From: Microtetraspora glauca
Lineage (GTDB): Bacteria; Actinomycetota; Actinomycetes; Streptosporangiales; Streptosporangiaceae
Assembly (NCBI GenBank): GCA_001570385.1
Contig: BBYL01000010.1
Location: forward strand, 372,001-436,000
Length of the DNA stretch: 64,000 nt
Direction of reading: 5' to 3'
The position numbers were made by a program, and so were the translations under genes. This document shows positions 27,203-36,908 of this stretch, piece after piece. The notes under the pieces were generated by a model, which worked only from the letters and a program-made list of their open reading frames with translations, ran no database searches and was not told the DNA's origin. Position 1 is the first letter of the stretch; each line of letters opens with the position of its first letter.

Positions 27203-28156
27203 TTACTTGCGCTTCTCGATCTCTTCGGTGAGCTGCGGGACGACCTGGAACAGGTCACCCACGACACCGAAGTCGGCGATCTCGAAGATCGGGGCCTCGG
27301 GGTCCTTGTTGATCACGATGATCGTCTTCGAGGTCTGCATACCGGCCCGGTGCTGGATGGCACCGGAGATGCCGGCCGCGATGTAGAGCTGCGGCGACAC
27401 GGTCTTGCCGGTCTGACCGACCTGGAACTGGTGCGGGTACCACTTGGCGTCGGTGGCGGCACGCGAGGCGCCGACCGCCGCGCCGATGGAGTCGGCGAGC
27501 TTCTCGATGATGGCGAAGTTCTCGGCGGAGCCGACGCCACGGCCACCGGAGACCACGATCGCGGCCTCGGTGAGCTCCGGACGCGCGCCCTTCTCCTCCT
27601 TGACCCGCTCCACGATCTTCGCGGCGCGGGCGGCGTCGGACGGGGCCACCTCGACCTTCTCCTCGGCGCCCGCGCCGGCGGCGGCCACGGGAGCGGTGGA
27701 GTTGGGACGCACGGCCACGATCGGGGTGCCCTTGGTCACCCGGCTCCGGACGTTGACGCCACCGCCGAAGATCGACTGGTCGGCGACGAAGCCCTCGCCG
27801 AGCCCGACCGCGTCGGTGATCACACCGGAGTCCGTCTTGACGGCGAGCCGTCCGGCGACCTCCTTGCCCTCAGTGGTCGCGGCGACGAGGACGGCGGCGG
27901 GCGACTTGTCCCCCACCAGCTTGGCGAGCAGCTCGGCCTTCGGCGCCACCACGTAGTTCACGATCTCGTCGCTGTCGGCGACGTAGACCTTGTCGGCGCC
28001 GTATTCCGCCAGCTTGGCCTTGGCGGCCTCCGAGTAGCCGGGGCCCGCCCACACCGCCGACGCCTCGCCCAGCGTGCGGGCCAGCGTCAGCAGTTCGAGG
28101 GTGACCTTCTTGACCTCTCCGTCGACGTGCTCGACGAGAACCAGGATCTCACTCAT
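27203..28156 (-). CDS. etfA: Electron transfer flavoprotein alpha subunit
   Basis: EtfA binds the FAD of the ETF heterodimer that carries electrons from acyl-CoA and other dehydrogenases to the respiratory chain. The 317 residues begin [17 protein letters not shown]. The C-terminal FAD domain has [18 protein letters not shown] and [20 protein letters not shown], the family signature. ATG 28156 lies 11 bases after the etfB stop, so etfB and etfA form one operon. A strong hairpin closes it. Confidence 0.97.
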   Translation of the reverse strand: MSEILVLVEHVDGEVKKVTLELLTLARTLGEASAVWAGPGYSEAAKAKLAEYGADKVYVADSDEIVNYVVAPKAELLAKLVGDKSPAAVLVAATTEGKEVAGRLAVKTDSGVITDAVGLGEGFVADQSIFGGGVNVRSRVTKGTPIVAVRPNSTAPVAAAGAGAEEKVEVAPSDAARAAKIVERVKEEKGARPELTEAAIVVSGGRGVGSAENFAIIEKLADSIGAAVGASRAATDAKWYPHQFQVGQTGKTVSPQLYIAAGISGAIQHRAGMQTSKTIIVINKDPEAPIFEIADFGVVGDLFQVVPQLTEEIEKRK

Positions 28157-28167
28157 CTCGGGGCCCC

Positions 28168-28947
28168 TCAGATGAACTTCTTCGACGCGAGGAAGTCGGC
28201 GGCCTTCACACCACCGTCGCCCTCGTCCTTGACAACCGTGCCCGCGGCGCGCGGCGGGGCCGCGGCGAACTCCGCCACCTCGCTGTAGGCCGCGGCCAGG
28301 CCGACGGCGGAGCCGTCGACGGAGGCGTCCGCGATGCCGAGCGTCTCGACCGGCTTCTTCTTGGCGGCCATGATGCCCTTGAACGACGGGTACCGCGGCT
28401 CGTTGATCTTCTCGACCACCGAGACGACGGCGGGGAGCGTGGCCTCGACCTTGTCGAAGCCGTAGTCGGTGATCCGCTCGATCGCGATGGCCGACCCGTT
28501 CACCTCGACCTTGCGCGCCAGGGTGAGCTGCGGGGTGCCCAGCCGCTCGGCGAGCATCGCCGCGAGCACGCCGGTGCGGGCGTCGGTGGACTCCGAGCCG
28601 AGGATGACCAGGTCGAACCCGATCTTCTTCAGCGCCTGCGCCATGGCGTACGACGTGGACAGGGCGTCCGAGCCGTGCAGCGCGTCATCGCTCAGGTGGA
28701 CGGCCTTGTCGGCGCCCATGGCGAGCGCCTTGCGGATGGTCTCGGTCGCCTTGGCGGGGCCCATGGTGAGAACGGTGACCTCACCACCGTGAGCCTCCTT
28801 GAGCCGCAGCGCCTCCTCGACCGCGTACTCGTCGAGCTCGTTCACGACGCCGTCGACGGCGTCCCGGTCGAGCGTCTTGTCATCGGACCGCAACTTGCGC
28901 TCGGTCGCAGTGTCGGGGACCTGCTTCACGCAGACGACGATGTTCAT
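28168..28947 (-). CDS. etfB: Electron transfer flavoprotein beta subunit
   Basis: EtfB pairs with EtfA and binds AMP. The 259-residue protein opens with MNIVVCVKQVPDTATERKL and contains the beta signature ATLPAVVSVVEKINEPRYPS and the nucleotide-loop sequence VTVLTMGPAKATETIRKALA. It leads the etfBA operon. The upstream gap holds the palindrome TACCCACGGGTA about 150 bases before the start, a plausible operator. GGGAGG lies 13 bases before ATG 28947, somewhat far for a ribosome site. Confidence 0.97.
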   Translation of the reverse strand: MNIVVCVKQVPDTATERKLRSDDKTLDRDAVDGVVNELDEYAVEEALRLKEAHGGEVTVLTMGPAKATETIRKALAMGADKAVHLSDDALHGSDALSTSYAMAQALKKIGFDLVILGSESTDARTGVLAAMLAERLGTPQLTLARKVEVNGSAIAIERITDYGFDKVEATLPAVVSVVEKINEPRYPSFKGIMAAKKKPVETLGIADASVDGSAVGLAAAYSEVAEFAAAPPRAAGTVVKDEGDGGVKAADFLASKKFI

Positions 28948-29276
28948 GGCCGGTGGCCGACCTCCCGTTTCCGTACGGCTCTCGCTGGCCGCGCATGGGG
29001 TATGCGCATGCCCCGCTCAGACTGCCAGGTACCCATGGGCGTGATGACAGCGGGTGCCTCGGGCCAGAGCGGATTGCCCGGTGCTTCCACATGTTACCCA
29101 CGGGTAGTTTCGCTGCAAACCCTAAGGATGCGCGCTCCGTCCGGTGTACTTTCGCTCACCGGAGGCCCGCTCATCCACCTTACCGAACTTTGTTCCACGC
29201 CCTCTGGCGGGGTACGGCTAGCCTCACACCACACCTTTCGCCGCACCCCTTTGTGCCTGATTGCCGCGCCCCTCGC
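28948..29276. promoter_or_regulatory. Gap between etfB and the kinase array
   Basis: No gene is seen. It contains the etfB promoter region, the palindrome GGGG-TATGCGCATG-CCCC (about 28996-29013), and TACCC-AC-GGGTA at 29095-29106. That same 12-mer occurs at 46539-46550 upstream of glgE and glgP. The kinase gene ends just to the right, so its terminator should also be here; I found no clear stem. Confidence 0.55.
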
Positions 29277-30554
29277 TCAGCTGGCGAGGGCGATGATCGT
29301 CAGGAGGAAGAGGACACCACCCACCGCCAGGAGCAGGGTGAGCGTGCTGAAGACGCTGCTCAGCACCGCCCAGAGGGCGATGACCCCGGCCCCGCCCGCG
29401 AGATCGACGAGCACCCTCGTCCGCGACTTCGCCAGGAGTCCGAACCCCGCGTCGATCAGCACGCCGACGCCGTACAGGACGAGGATCAGGAGGGAGACCT
29501 CCGGAAAGTACTGGCTGGCGGTGGCGGCCACCAGGCCGGCGAAGACGCCCGTCCCGATCACCCAGCGCCTGCGGATGCGCTCCCGGTGCCGTGCTCGCGC
29601 CTCCTCCACCGACCGCTGCCTGTTCACCCGCCGGGGCTTCCACTCCCTTGTGGTCTCGCCCGAGAGCCCCGTCATCGCGGTCGGCACCACGTCCCTGGCG
29701 CGCCGTACGGGTGCGGCCAGGAGGGGGGACGGTCCCGCCGGGGCGTCGTCCGCGATCGAGGGCGCGACCGAGTCGAGCCGCGCCACGAGCTCGGCGGCGA
29801 CCGGCCGGATTCCGGGATCGTCCTGCAGGCACTCCCGCAGCAGCGGGCTGAGCCAGGCGGGCACCCCGGACAGGTCCGGCTCGTGGTGCACCACCCGGTA
29901 GGCGACGGCCGCGGGCGGTCCGCTCCCGTACGGCTGCCGCCCCGAGGCGGCGAAGGCGAGCGTCGCGGCCCAGGCGAACACATCCGCCTCCGGCCCCGCC
30001 TCCGCGCCTTCGAGGACCTCGGGCGACAGGTAGCCGGGAGTGCCGACCACCGCACCCGACGCGGTCACCGAGGCCACGTCCTGGGCGCAGGCGATGCCGA
30101 AGTCGATCACGAAGGGCTCGTGGTCGGCGAGGATCACGTTGGCCGGCTTGAGATCGCGATGGACGACGCCCGCCCGATGGATCGACTCCAGCGCCTCGGC
30201 GAGGCCGCGCGCGAGCCGCAGCAGGTCCTCACCGCCGACCGGCCCCTCGGTGACCAGCACCGAGCTCAGCGGGCGGCCCTGGACGTACCGGGTGACGATG
30301 TACGGGTGCTGCCCGTTGAGCGAGGCGTCGAGGACCTCGGCGATGTGCGGGCCGCGCACCCGGCGCATGGTCTCGACCTCGCGGGCCAGGCGGGTGAGCG
30401 CGAGCGAGTCCGCCGCGACGTGCGGGTGGAGGACCTTGACGGCGACGGTCCTTCCCTCGGTGTCGAGCGCCAGGTGAACCTCGCCGAAGCCGCCCGCCCC
30501 GAGCTGCGATAGCAGGCGATACGGCCCGAGCTGTCCACCGTTCGGCGACCCCAT
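29277..30554 (-). CDS. Membrane Ser/Thr protein kinase (first of a tandem array)
   Basis: The 425-residue protein has a Hanks-type kinase domain (about 1-270). It has a Gly loop GAGGFGEVHLALD, ATP lysine in VAVKVLHPHV, HRDLKPANVIL with catalytic Asp134, and DFGIACAQD. A short linker leads to three membrane helices at the C-terminus (about 325-425), so the kinase faces the cytoplasm and ends in the membrane without an external sensor of note. The ATG at 30554 with AGGGAG upstream is preferred to start sites 15 codons earlier. It follows two paralogous kinase genes on the same strand. Substrates are unknown. Confidence 0.9.
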   Translation of the reverse strand: MGSPNGGQLGPYRLLSQLGAGGFGEVHLALDTEGRTVAVKVLHPHVAADSLALTRLAREVETMRRVRGPHIAEVLDASLNGQHPYIVTRYVQGRPLSSVLVTEGPVGGEDLLRLARGLAEALESIHRAGVVHRDLKPANVILADHEPFVIDFGIACAQDVASVTASGAVVGTPGYLSPEVLEGAEAGPEADVFAWAATLAFAASGRQPYGSGPPAAVAYRVVHHEPDLSGVPAWLSPLLRECLQDDPGIRPVAAELVARLDSVAPSIADDAPAGPSPLLAAPVRRARDVVPTAMTGLSGETTREWKPRRVNRQRSVEEARARHRERIRRRWVIGTGVFAGLVAATASQYFPEVSLLILVLYGVGVLIDAGFGLLAKSRTRVLVDLAGGAGVIALWAVLSSVFSTLTLLLAVGGVLFLLTIIALAS

Positions 30555-30624
30555 CCCGCTCCCTTCGCCCCCCATTCCATGGTGCCCCGCCAGTACCAAA
30601 GGACTCTCTAAGGACTGGTTAGGA

Positions 30625-32589
30625 CTAGAAAGGGAGAACTGCCTGACCGATCCTCTTCGTGATGTCTCCGATCAGGCCGCCGATCAGGTTGACGACGGTG
30701 TCCTCGCCCTTCGCCTTCAGGCTCCCCACGATGTCGTCGATGGCCACGGACGGCGGCCGCCACGGAGCCCAGGACGGGTCCGCGGAGAGCGCCGTCATCA
30801 CCGCGAAGAACGCCACTGTGCCGACGACGAGCGCGACGACCATGCCCGCGCCAGGGCTGCGGATCGCGCCCGTGAGCGTGCGGGCGACCGCCTTGCGCGG
30901 CGCTCCGCCGCCGGGCAGGACGAACAGCCCCGCCACGAAGGCGCCCGCCGCGTAGGCCGCGGCCGGATCGGTGCCCATTTTTCCGATGTAGACGAGCGCG
31001 CCCCACACGCACATGCCGAACATCGCCGCGAGCGGTACCTGGACCAGCGTGGCGAACACCGACTTGATCAGCGCCCACGGCGTGCCCAGCACGGCGAGGA
31101 TCGGGTCGGCCCCGCTGCTGCCGCGTACCGACCGGCGCTCGGCCAGGTCGCCGAGCAGGTAGTGCCCCACCCGGAGGCAGAGCGCGGCCACGATCGCGAA
31201 CAGGCTCACTGTCACCGGGAGGACGCAGGCCAGTGCGACCAGGATGGCGAGCAGCAGCCCGGCCAGGACCGGATGCCTGGTGCGATAGCGCGGTCGTTCC
31301 TGCTCCGGCGCGTACGGCCGGGCCTGCGCGGCCGGGCCGGTCGGCGCCGGAGGCGTGATCCGGGGGCCGGGCGGCGCGGTGTGCCCGGGCGGGACGCCCT
31401 GCGGCCCGGCTACGTGCCCGGGATGCGCCGGCGGATATCCCGCCACTCTCTGGTCCGGGAACGGCGGCGGGTACGGAGCGGGCTGGTAGGGCGGCGGATG
31501 GCCCTGACCCGGCGGATAACCGGGGGGAGACGGCGGAACGGCCCTGGCGGGTGACTGCCTCGACTGGCGCGGCTCCCTGCGGGGACGCTCCGGCTCGACG
31601 TAGTTCACCGGAGGAAGCAGATCGGAGTAGCTGTCGTCCTCCCGCACCCCTGACGGTGTGTACGGCACGGCGGGAGTGACGGCGTCGTCCAAGACCCTGG
31701 TGCCGTCGACGGGCCCGTGCCCGTTGAGGGCCGACGCGTCGAGGATCCTGGTCCCGCCGTCGCGTGCGACCTCCTGGAGTGCGGTCACGGACGGGTCGAG
31801 CGCCCGGGACAGCCGCAGGAGGGACCCGGCCGTGGGACGCGACGCGGAGTCGGTGGCCAGCGCCAGGCGCAGCCATCCGTGCAGCCACGGCGGCGCGAGG
31901 TCGATCTGCGCCTTGCCTTCCAGGATGTTGTAGCAGACCGACTCGAACGTGCCCGAACCGAACGGCGGCTTGCCGGAGACCGCGAAGAACACGGTCGCGG
32001 CCAGCGCGTGCACGTCGGCCGCCTGGGTGATCTCGGTGTCCCTGATGATCTCGGGGGCGAGGTATCCGGGTGTGCCGACGAACATGCCCGTCTGGGTCAG
32101 CCGGGTGGCGTTCACCAGGTGCGCGATGCCGAAGTCGATCACCAGCGGTTCGCCGTCGACGAGCATCACGTTGGCCGGTTTGAGGTCACGGTGGATGACG
32201 TCGGCGGCGTGGATGGCGACCAGCGCCTCACACAGGCCGCGGGCCAGCCGGACGACGTCGTCGTCCGGAAGCGGACCGTCCTCAAGCACGGTCTGCTCCA
32301 GCGTCCGCCCGGGGGCGTACCTCGTCACGATGTACGGCGTGTCGCTGATCAGGTCGGCGTCGAGCACCTCGGCGACGCGGGCGCTGCGCACCCGGCGCAT
32401 GGTCTCGACCTCGCGGGTGAGCCGGTCGCGTGCCTTGAGGTCGGACGCCACGTGCTGGTGCAGCACCTTGACCGCGACCTCGCGCCCCTCCTCGTCCAGG
32501 CCGAGGTGGACCACCCCCATGCCGCCCTCGCCGAGCTGGCGGAGCAGCCGGTAAGGGCCGATCCTCTCCGGAGCCTCAGTCGCCGACAT
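30625..32589 (-). CDS. Membrane Ser/Thr protein kinase (second of a tandem array)
   Basis: The 654-residue protein has an active-looking kinase domain (about 10-265: GEGGMGVVHLGLD, VAVKVLHQHV, HRDLKPANVML with Asp135, DFGIAH). A Pro-rich linker of about 130 residues follows (PPGYPPGQGHPPPYQPAPYP type), then a C-terminal block of about five or six membrane helices (about 440-620). There are no PASTA domains. It begins 12 bases after the third kinase gene and precedes the first by 70 bases, so the three are probably co-transcribed. ATG 32589 has GGGGGAC upstream. The multi-helix tail could sense membrane state; this is a guess. Confidence 0.92.
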   Translation of the reverse strand: MSATEAPERIGPYRLLRQLGEGGMGVVHLGLDEEGREVAVKVLHQHVASDLKARDRLTREVETMRRVRSARVAEVLDADLISDTPYIVTRYAPGRTLEQTVLEDGPLPDDDVVRLARGLCEALVAIHAADVIHRDLKPANVMLVDGEPLVIDFGIAHLVNATRLTQTGMFVGTPGYLAPEIIRDTEITQAADVHALAATVFFAVSGKPPFGSGTFESVCYNILEGKAQIDLAPPWLHGWLRLALATDSASRPTAGSLLRLSRALDPSVTALQEVARDGGTRILDASALNGHGPVDGTRVLDDAVTPAVPYTPSGVREDDSYSDLLPPVNYVEPERPRREPRQSRQSPARAVPPSPPGYPPGQGHPPPYQPAPYPPPFPDQRVAGYPPAHPGHVAGPQGVPPGHTAPPGPRITPPAPTGPAAQARPYAPEQERPRYRTRHPVLAGLLLAILVALACVLPVTVSLFAIVAALCLRVGHYLLGDLAERRSVRGSSGADPILAVLGTPWALIKSVFATLVQVPLAAMFGMCVWGALVYIGKMGTDPAAAYAAGAFVAGLFVLPGGGAPRKAVARTLTGAIRSPGAGMVVALVVGTVAFFAVMTALSADPSWAPWRPPSVAIDDIVGSLKAKGEDTVVNLIGGLIGDITKRIGQAVLPF

Positions 32590-32601
32590 GTCCGTCCCCC
32601 G

Positions 32602-34683
32602 TCACTGATTCCCTGCTTTGTTACGCAACTGGTTCAGGTCCTGCACCACCGAGGGCACGTTGACGGGACCCATGAAGTGTCCCCCTACGTGTTTACCCAT
32701 CAGGCCGGTCAGCGCAATCGCCGTCACCACCGTGGCGACGGCTCCGGCCCCCCAGGCCAGCGCCGTCGCCGCACTTCTCGTCGGCACCAGCGACGCGAGC
32801 GTGCGCCGCATCTGCCGGCTCGGACCCTCCACTCCCGGCCCCGCGCACACCGTCCACAACGCCACGGCGATGCCCCAGCTCAGCGCGTCGAGCGTGGACA
32901 TCTTCGCGACGAGCACGGTGAGCAGCAGCGTCACCGGAAGTCCGAGGATCAGCGCGTACGGCACCAGCGCGATCGTGATGCCGACCGACCTGAGCAGCGC
33001 GGCCGGCTGGCCGAGCACGCGCAGCACGTCCGCCGCCGCGGCGGCCGGCGGCCTGCGGCCGTTCAGCTGGGGCTGCGCGATGTCGGCGGCGCGCAGCAGG
33101 ATCGTGGCCGGCAGCGCCACCAGGGTGACGAGCAGGGGCGCGATGACCGCGAGGGCCACCACCAGGACCAGCAGCATCGCGCCCGCCACGCCGTACGCCT
33201 TGGAGCGCTGGAGCGGGGTGCCGGGCGCCGACCCGGAGGCGGCCACCGGAGGCGGCGGCACGCGGACGGTCGGCTGGAAGGGCGCCGGATGCGGCTGGTG
33301 GACGTGCGGCGTCTGCTCGTAGATCTCCGGCGCCTGCTCGAAGAACGACTGCTGGGGATAGGCGCCCCGGAGCTCCTCCGGCCTGACCCTGCGGGTCGGC
33401 ACGTCCGTCTCGCCGGTCTTCGGCGCGGCCTGCCAGGGCGTCTGGGGCGTCTGGGACGGCGGAGTCGTGGGCGGCGTGACCGGCGGCACGGGAGTGCGCG
33501 GGCCGGTCTGCGGCGCGTACCGCGTGGGCGCCTCGTCGGGGCGGGCCGGGTTCCCGGACGTGACGCCCGCCCGGCGCAGGTCCTCGCCGGTCACCCGCAC
33601 GGTGGGGAACGGGTCGCCGGGCTGGCCCGGCGACGTGGGGTCTCCGAGCAGCGAGACGAACTCCTCCGCCGGAGGCGTGGCGGGCGTGGGCGTGGGCAGG
33701 GACGGCGAGGTGGGAGGCCGCCACGGCGGCACGTCCTGCTGCTGTTGCTGCTGAGGCTGTGGATGCTGTTGGGGCTGCTGCCGCGGCGGAACGGACTGCC
33801 CGGGGACGCCGACGACGGGCACCGGCCGGCCGGTCGTCTCGTCGACGTTCGGGACCGTGGTGATCTCGTCGGGCACGTGCGCCCTGCCGCCACGCGCCAT
33901 GAGCCGGCTCACCTGCCGGCTCAGCTCGGCGGCGGTCGGGCGCTTGGCCGGTTCGCGTTGGAGCGCCGCACGCAACACCGGCTGGATCAGCGCGGGAGCG
34001 GCGCTGACGTTGGCCTTGCCGGAGGTGATGTTGTAGAAGATCATCTCCAGCGTGCCCTTGCCGAAGGGGGGCAGGCCGGTGGCGGCGTAGAGCAGGGTGC
34101 CCGCCCAGGCGTGCACGTCCACCTCGGGACCGGCCTCGTGCCCCTCGATGATCTCGGGCGCGAGATAGCCGGGCGTCCCGATGAACATGCCGGTCTGGGT
34201 GAGGCGCGTGGCGTCCACCGCCTGGGCGATGCCGAAGTCGATCAGGACCGGACGCCCGTCGAGCATGAGCACGTTGCCCGGCTTCAGGTCGCGGTGGATC
34301 ACCCCGGCGGCGTGCACGGCGGCGAGCGCCTCGGCCACGCCGCTCGCGACCTGCAGCAGAGCGTCCACGGAGAGCGGACCGTCCTGCTTGACGATCTCGT
34401 CCAGCGGGCGGCCCGGCACGTACCGGGTCACGATGTAGGGCCGGTGGCCCGTGACGTCGGCGTCGAGGACCTCCGCGATGTACGCGCTGCGCACCCGCCG
34501 CATCGTCTCGACCTCGCGCGACAGTCTCCTGCGAGCGACGTCGTCCTGAGTGACCTCCGGGCGCAGGACCTTGACGGCCACCTGCCTCCCGTGCGGATCC
34601 AGGGCGAGGTGGACCACGCCCATGCCGCCCTCACCGAGCCGCCGCAGCAGCCGGTAGGGGCCCAGTCGGTCGTCCTGATTCAT
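32602..34683 (-). CDS. Membrane Ser/Thr protein kinase (third of a tandem array, promoter-proximal)
   Basis: The 693-residue protein has a kinase domain close to that of its downstream neighbour (GEGGMGVVHLALD, VAVKVLRPEV, HRDLKPGNVLM with Asp132, DFGIAQ). A linker rich in Pro, Gln and Thr follows, including a Gln tract (QQQPQQHPQPQQQQQQ) at about 325-340. The C-terminal domain has five or six membrane helices (about 500-670). Its membrane tail resembles that of the second kinase (both end in a short cytoplasmic amphipathic segment after VPSV/PPSV), so duplication is likely. ATG 34683 matches the kinase start; an upstream in-frame ATG adds 25 unrelated residues. Confidence 0.92.
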   Translation of the reverse strand: MNQDDRLGPYRLLRRLGEGGMGVVHLALDPHGRQVAVKVLRPEVTQDDVARRRLSREVETMRRVRSAYIAEVLDADVTGHRPYIVTRYVPGRPLDEIVKQDGPLSVDALLQVASGVAEALAAVHAAGVIHRDLKPGNVLMLDGRPVLIDFGIAQAVDATRLTQTGMFIGTPGYLAPEIIEGHEAGPEVDVHAWAGTLLYAATGLPPFGKGTLEMIFYNITSGKANVSAAPALIQPVLRAALQREPAKRPTAAELSRQVSRLMARGGRAHVPDEITTVPNVDETTGRPVPVVGVPGQSVPPRQQPQQHPQPQQQQQQDVPPWRPPTSPSLPTPTPATPPAEEFVSLLGDPTSPGQPGDPFPTVRVTGEDLRRAGVTSGNPARPDEAPTRYAPQTGPRTPVPPVTPPTTPPSQTPQTPWQAAPKTGETDVPTRRVRPEELRGAYPQQSFFEQAPEIYEQTPHVHQPHPAPFQPTVRVPPPPVAASGSAPGTPLQRSKAYGVAGAMLLVLVVALAVIAPLLVTLVALPATILLRAADIAQPQLNGRRPPAAAAADVLRVLGQPAALLRSVGITIALVPYALILGLPVTLLLTVLVAKMSTLDALSWGIAVALWTVCAGPGVEGPSRQMRRTLASLVPTRSAATALAWGAGAVATVVTAIALTGLMGKHVGGHFMGPVNVPSVVQDLNQLRNKAGNQ

Positions 34684-34777
34684 GGCGTAAGCACCATACC
34701 GACTAAAGCACCGTCCATGACTGAACCATCGCGCCACATCCTGCTCGTGACAACGCATGGAACAGCCATTCGGTTTC

Positions 34778-34817
34778 CCATGTGACGGTCACGAGGGCCT
34801 CGGGGACCGTCACATGG
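34778..34817 (-). terminator. Hairpin overlapping the stop codon of the YbaK-like gene
   Basis: CCATGTGACGGTC (34778-34790) and GACCGTCACATGG (34805-34817) form a perfect 13-bp stem, and the loop can pair further (CGAG with CTCG). The 3' arm as read on plus contains the stop codon of the YbaK-like gene, so the stem forms at the very end of the five-gene operon. Confidence 0.75.
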
Positions 34818-35322
34818 CGAGGGAGAGCACCTCCGCGCCGGTCGCCGCGACCAGCGCCTTCCCGGAAAGTGCCAGCTTGGAGCGGCGGACGCCGCTTCCG
34901 ATCACGATGAAGTCCCGCCGGGTCACATTTTCGTCAACGAGCACCGGCCAGGCCGCGGGAAGCCCGATCGGGGTGATGCCGCCGTACTCCATGCCGGTGA
35001 GCTCGACGGCCTCGGCCTGCGGGGCGAAGGAGACCTTCCGGACGTCCAGGTGCCTCCTGACGACCCCGTTCACGTCCGCCCGGTCCTCGGCGAGCACCAG
35101 CACCGCGGCGTACCGGACCTCGCCGCCCCTCTTGCCCGCCACGATCACGCAGTTGGCCGAGTCCTCCGGGGCCACGCCGTACCGCTCGCAGAACGCGGCG
35201 GTGTCCGAGAGAGCGGGATCGATCTCGGCCACCCTCAGGTCCGCGCCGGTCTCCTGGACCGCTTTCGCCACAGGGTCCGCGAGCAGGTCGATCCGGTCGG
35301 CGACGGGCACCCAGTCGAGCAT
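34810..35322 (-). CDS. YbaK/ProX-type aminoacyl-tRNA deacylase-like protein
   Basis: The 170-residue protein has the YbaK/EbsC fold. A conserved Lys region (CVIVAGKRGGEVRYAAVL) is followed by the RADVN/VRRHL segment and the YGGITPIGLP loop typical of the family. Members remove wrong amino acids from tRNA (Cys-tRNA-Pro, Ala-tRNA-Pro) or act on related aminoacyl esters. ATG 35322 shares one base with the stop of the amine oxidase gene (TGATG), so it is translationally coupled and ends a five-gene operon. Why a deacylase travels with an amine oxidase and a D-aminopeptidase is unexplained. Confidence 0.85.
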   Translation of the reverse strand: MLDWVPVADRIDLLADPVAKAVQETGADLRVAEIDPALSDTAAFCERYGVAPEDSANCVIVAGKRGGEVRYAAVLVLAEDRADVNGVVRRHLDVRKVSFAPQAEAVELTGMEYGGITPIGLPAAWPVLVDENVTRRDFIVIGSGVRRSKLALSGKALVAATGAEVLSLAM

Positions 35323-36860
35323 CAGGACTCCTTCAACACACGCTCGTGCAGTTGGGTGACCACATTACGGGCCGACTCGAACGCGCCCGCCTGCCACGCG
35401 ACGAGATGGGTGAGCCAGTCTCCGGCGAAGTAGACCCTGCCGTCGGGCTTCTGCAGCAGCGAGAAGGCGCCCTCGTAGGAGGGCCAGGCCATCCAGGCCC
35501 CCTCGATGTACGGCTGGCGCTGCCAGGCGATGGAGACGCTGGAGGCGAGCGCGCTACGGTACTTCGCCCCGTGGATCTTCATGCCCTGGTCGAGCGCCCG
35601 GCGCTGCCGCTCGGCGTGCTTCAGCCGCGCGTAGGCGTCGGCGTCCGATCCCGTGTTGTAGTAGCCGACGACCAGCCCGCTCCGGCCGTGGAACCCGTGC
35701 GAGGGATACCAGATGTGGGAGATGTCGAGATCGGTCTCGGTGACGCCGCCGTAGATGTGGTCGTCGCTCTCCCACCAGCGCGATCGGTACTCCAGCCCGA
35801 TCTTGCCCGCGGACGCCGGCTTGGGCGTGGACAGCGCGTCCACGGTGCGGCGGTCGAGGTTGCCGGGCACCCGCGCGAGAACGTTCGGCGGCAGCGCGGC
35901 GATGCAGTAGTCGGCCCGGACGGAGCCGCCCTTGTACGCGACCTCGACGCCGTCCGGCCGGTTGGTGATCTTCTCGGCCGGGGCGGAGGTGCGGATCCGG
36001 TCCTTGCCTACCGCGTCCACGAGCCGGGTGACGATCGCGTCCATGCCGCCCACCGGCTGGAACATCGGCATGGCCTGGTCATAGGCGAGCCCGAAGCTCA
36101 CCGTCCTGCCGATCCGATATCCGAGGACCTCGCTGAGCGAGGGCGGCCCGCCGGTGGATTCGCCTCTGCGTTCGGAGCCCGCGTACGCGTACCGGTCGCC
36201 GATGTCGCCGAAGGCCGACAGGAAGTCGAGCAGCAGTTCCTTGTCCTGCCCGGTCAGCCGCCGGTCGAGGGCGCCCTCGTTCGTCGCCTTGGCCAGCAGC
36301 TCGCTGAGGTAGCCGTACGTGTCGGCACGGGCCGTACGCGCCCGGATGGGGGCCGCCATGCCGCTCGTGTAGACGTAGGCGCTGGGGTTCTCGTTGACGA
36401 ACACCTCGATGGGGACGCCCAGGTCGCGGCAGTAGTCGAGGGTGATCATCCACTGGGCGATCCGGCCGGGGCCCGCGTTGAAGTAGATCCCCTCGCCGAA
36501 CTTCGCCTCCTGGGTCTCTCCCGCGATCTCGGGAAGCCGGTCGCCGTGGCGGAGCGTGCGGTTCCGCCCTCCGACGTGGTCGCGCGCCTCCAGCACCGTG
36601 CAGTCGTAGCCCGCCCTGCCCAGCTCGTACGCGCAGGCGAGCCCCGCGACGCCCGCGCCGAGGATCACGACCTTCGCCCCGGCGCGGCCGCGTAACGCGA
36701 AGTCGGAGGCCCGGGGCGGGGCGTAGTCCGTCGCCTGCCGGTCGGGGGCCAGCCCGAGCGCGCCCATGGCGGCGTACATCGCGCCCGCGCCTCCGGCGGC
36801 GCCGAGACCGACGAGGAGCCCACGCCGCGTGAGCGTCCCTCCCGTCGTGGCGCCGCTCAT
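35322..36860 (-). CDS. Tat-exported flavin monoamine oxidase family protein
   Basis: The 512-residue protein starts with a twin-arginine signal (LTRRGLLVGLGAAGG, residues 10-24), so it is probably folded with FAD and exported. The FAD-binding motif VVILGAGVAGLACAYELG (about 69-86) and EARDHVGGRN follow. The C-terminal FAD contact is VYFAGDWLTHLVAWQAGAFE. This is the amine/L-amino-acid oxidase superfamily; the substrate could be an amine, a D- or L-amino acid, or a polyamine. It starts 48 bases after the D-aminopeptidase gene and overlaps the YbaK-like gene by one base. An external oxidase beside a peptidase suggests amino-acid or amine catabolism, inferred only from position. Confidence 0.88.
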   Translation of the reverse strand: MSGATTGGTLTRRGLLVGLGAAGGAGAMYAAMGALGLAPDRQATDYAPPRASDFALRGRAGAKVVILGAGVAGLACAYELGRAGYDCTVLEARDHVGGRNRTLRHGDRLPEIAGETQEAKFGEGIYFNAGPGRIAQWMITLDYCRDLGVPIEVFVNENPSAYVYTSGMAAPIRARTARADTYGYLSELLAKATNEGALDRRLTGQDKELLLDFLSAFGDIGDRYAYAGSERRGESTGGPPSLSEVLGYRIGRTVSFGLAYDQAMPMFQPVGGMDAIVTRLVDAVGKDRIRTSAPAEKITNRPDGVEVAYKGGSVRADYCIAALPPNVLARVPGNLDRRTVDALSTPKPASAGKIGLEYRSRWWESDDHIYGGVTETDLDISHIWYPSHGFHGRSGLVVGYYNTGSDADAYARLKHAERQRRALDQGMKIHGAKYRSALASSVSIAWQRQPYIEGAWMAWPSYEGAFSLLQKPDGRVYFAGDWLTHLVAWQAGAFESARNVVTQLHERVLKES

Positions 36861-36908
36861 CCCGCCGACCCCGTGCCGCTCGTGTCCGTCGTCGTCACCG
36901 GGTCCGCC

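Noticed and set aside
31717..34785. 1022-codon plus-strand frame opposite the kinases
   Set aside because: It is the mirror of the kinase frames in high-GC DNA (Arg/Gly/His/Asp-rich, no family likeness, no ribosome site).
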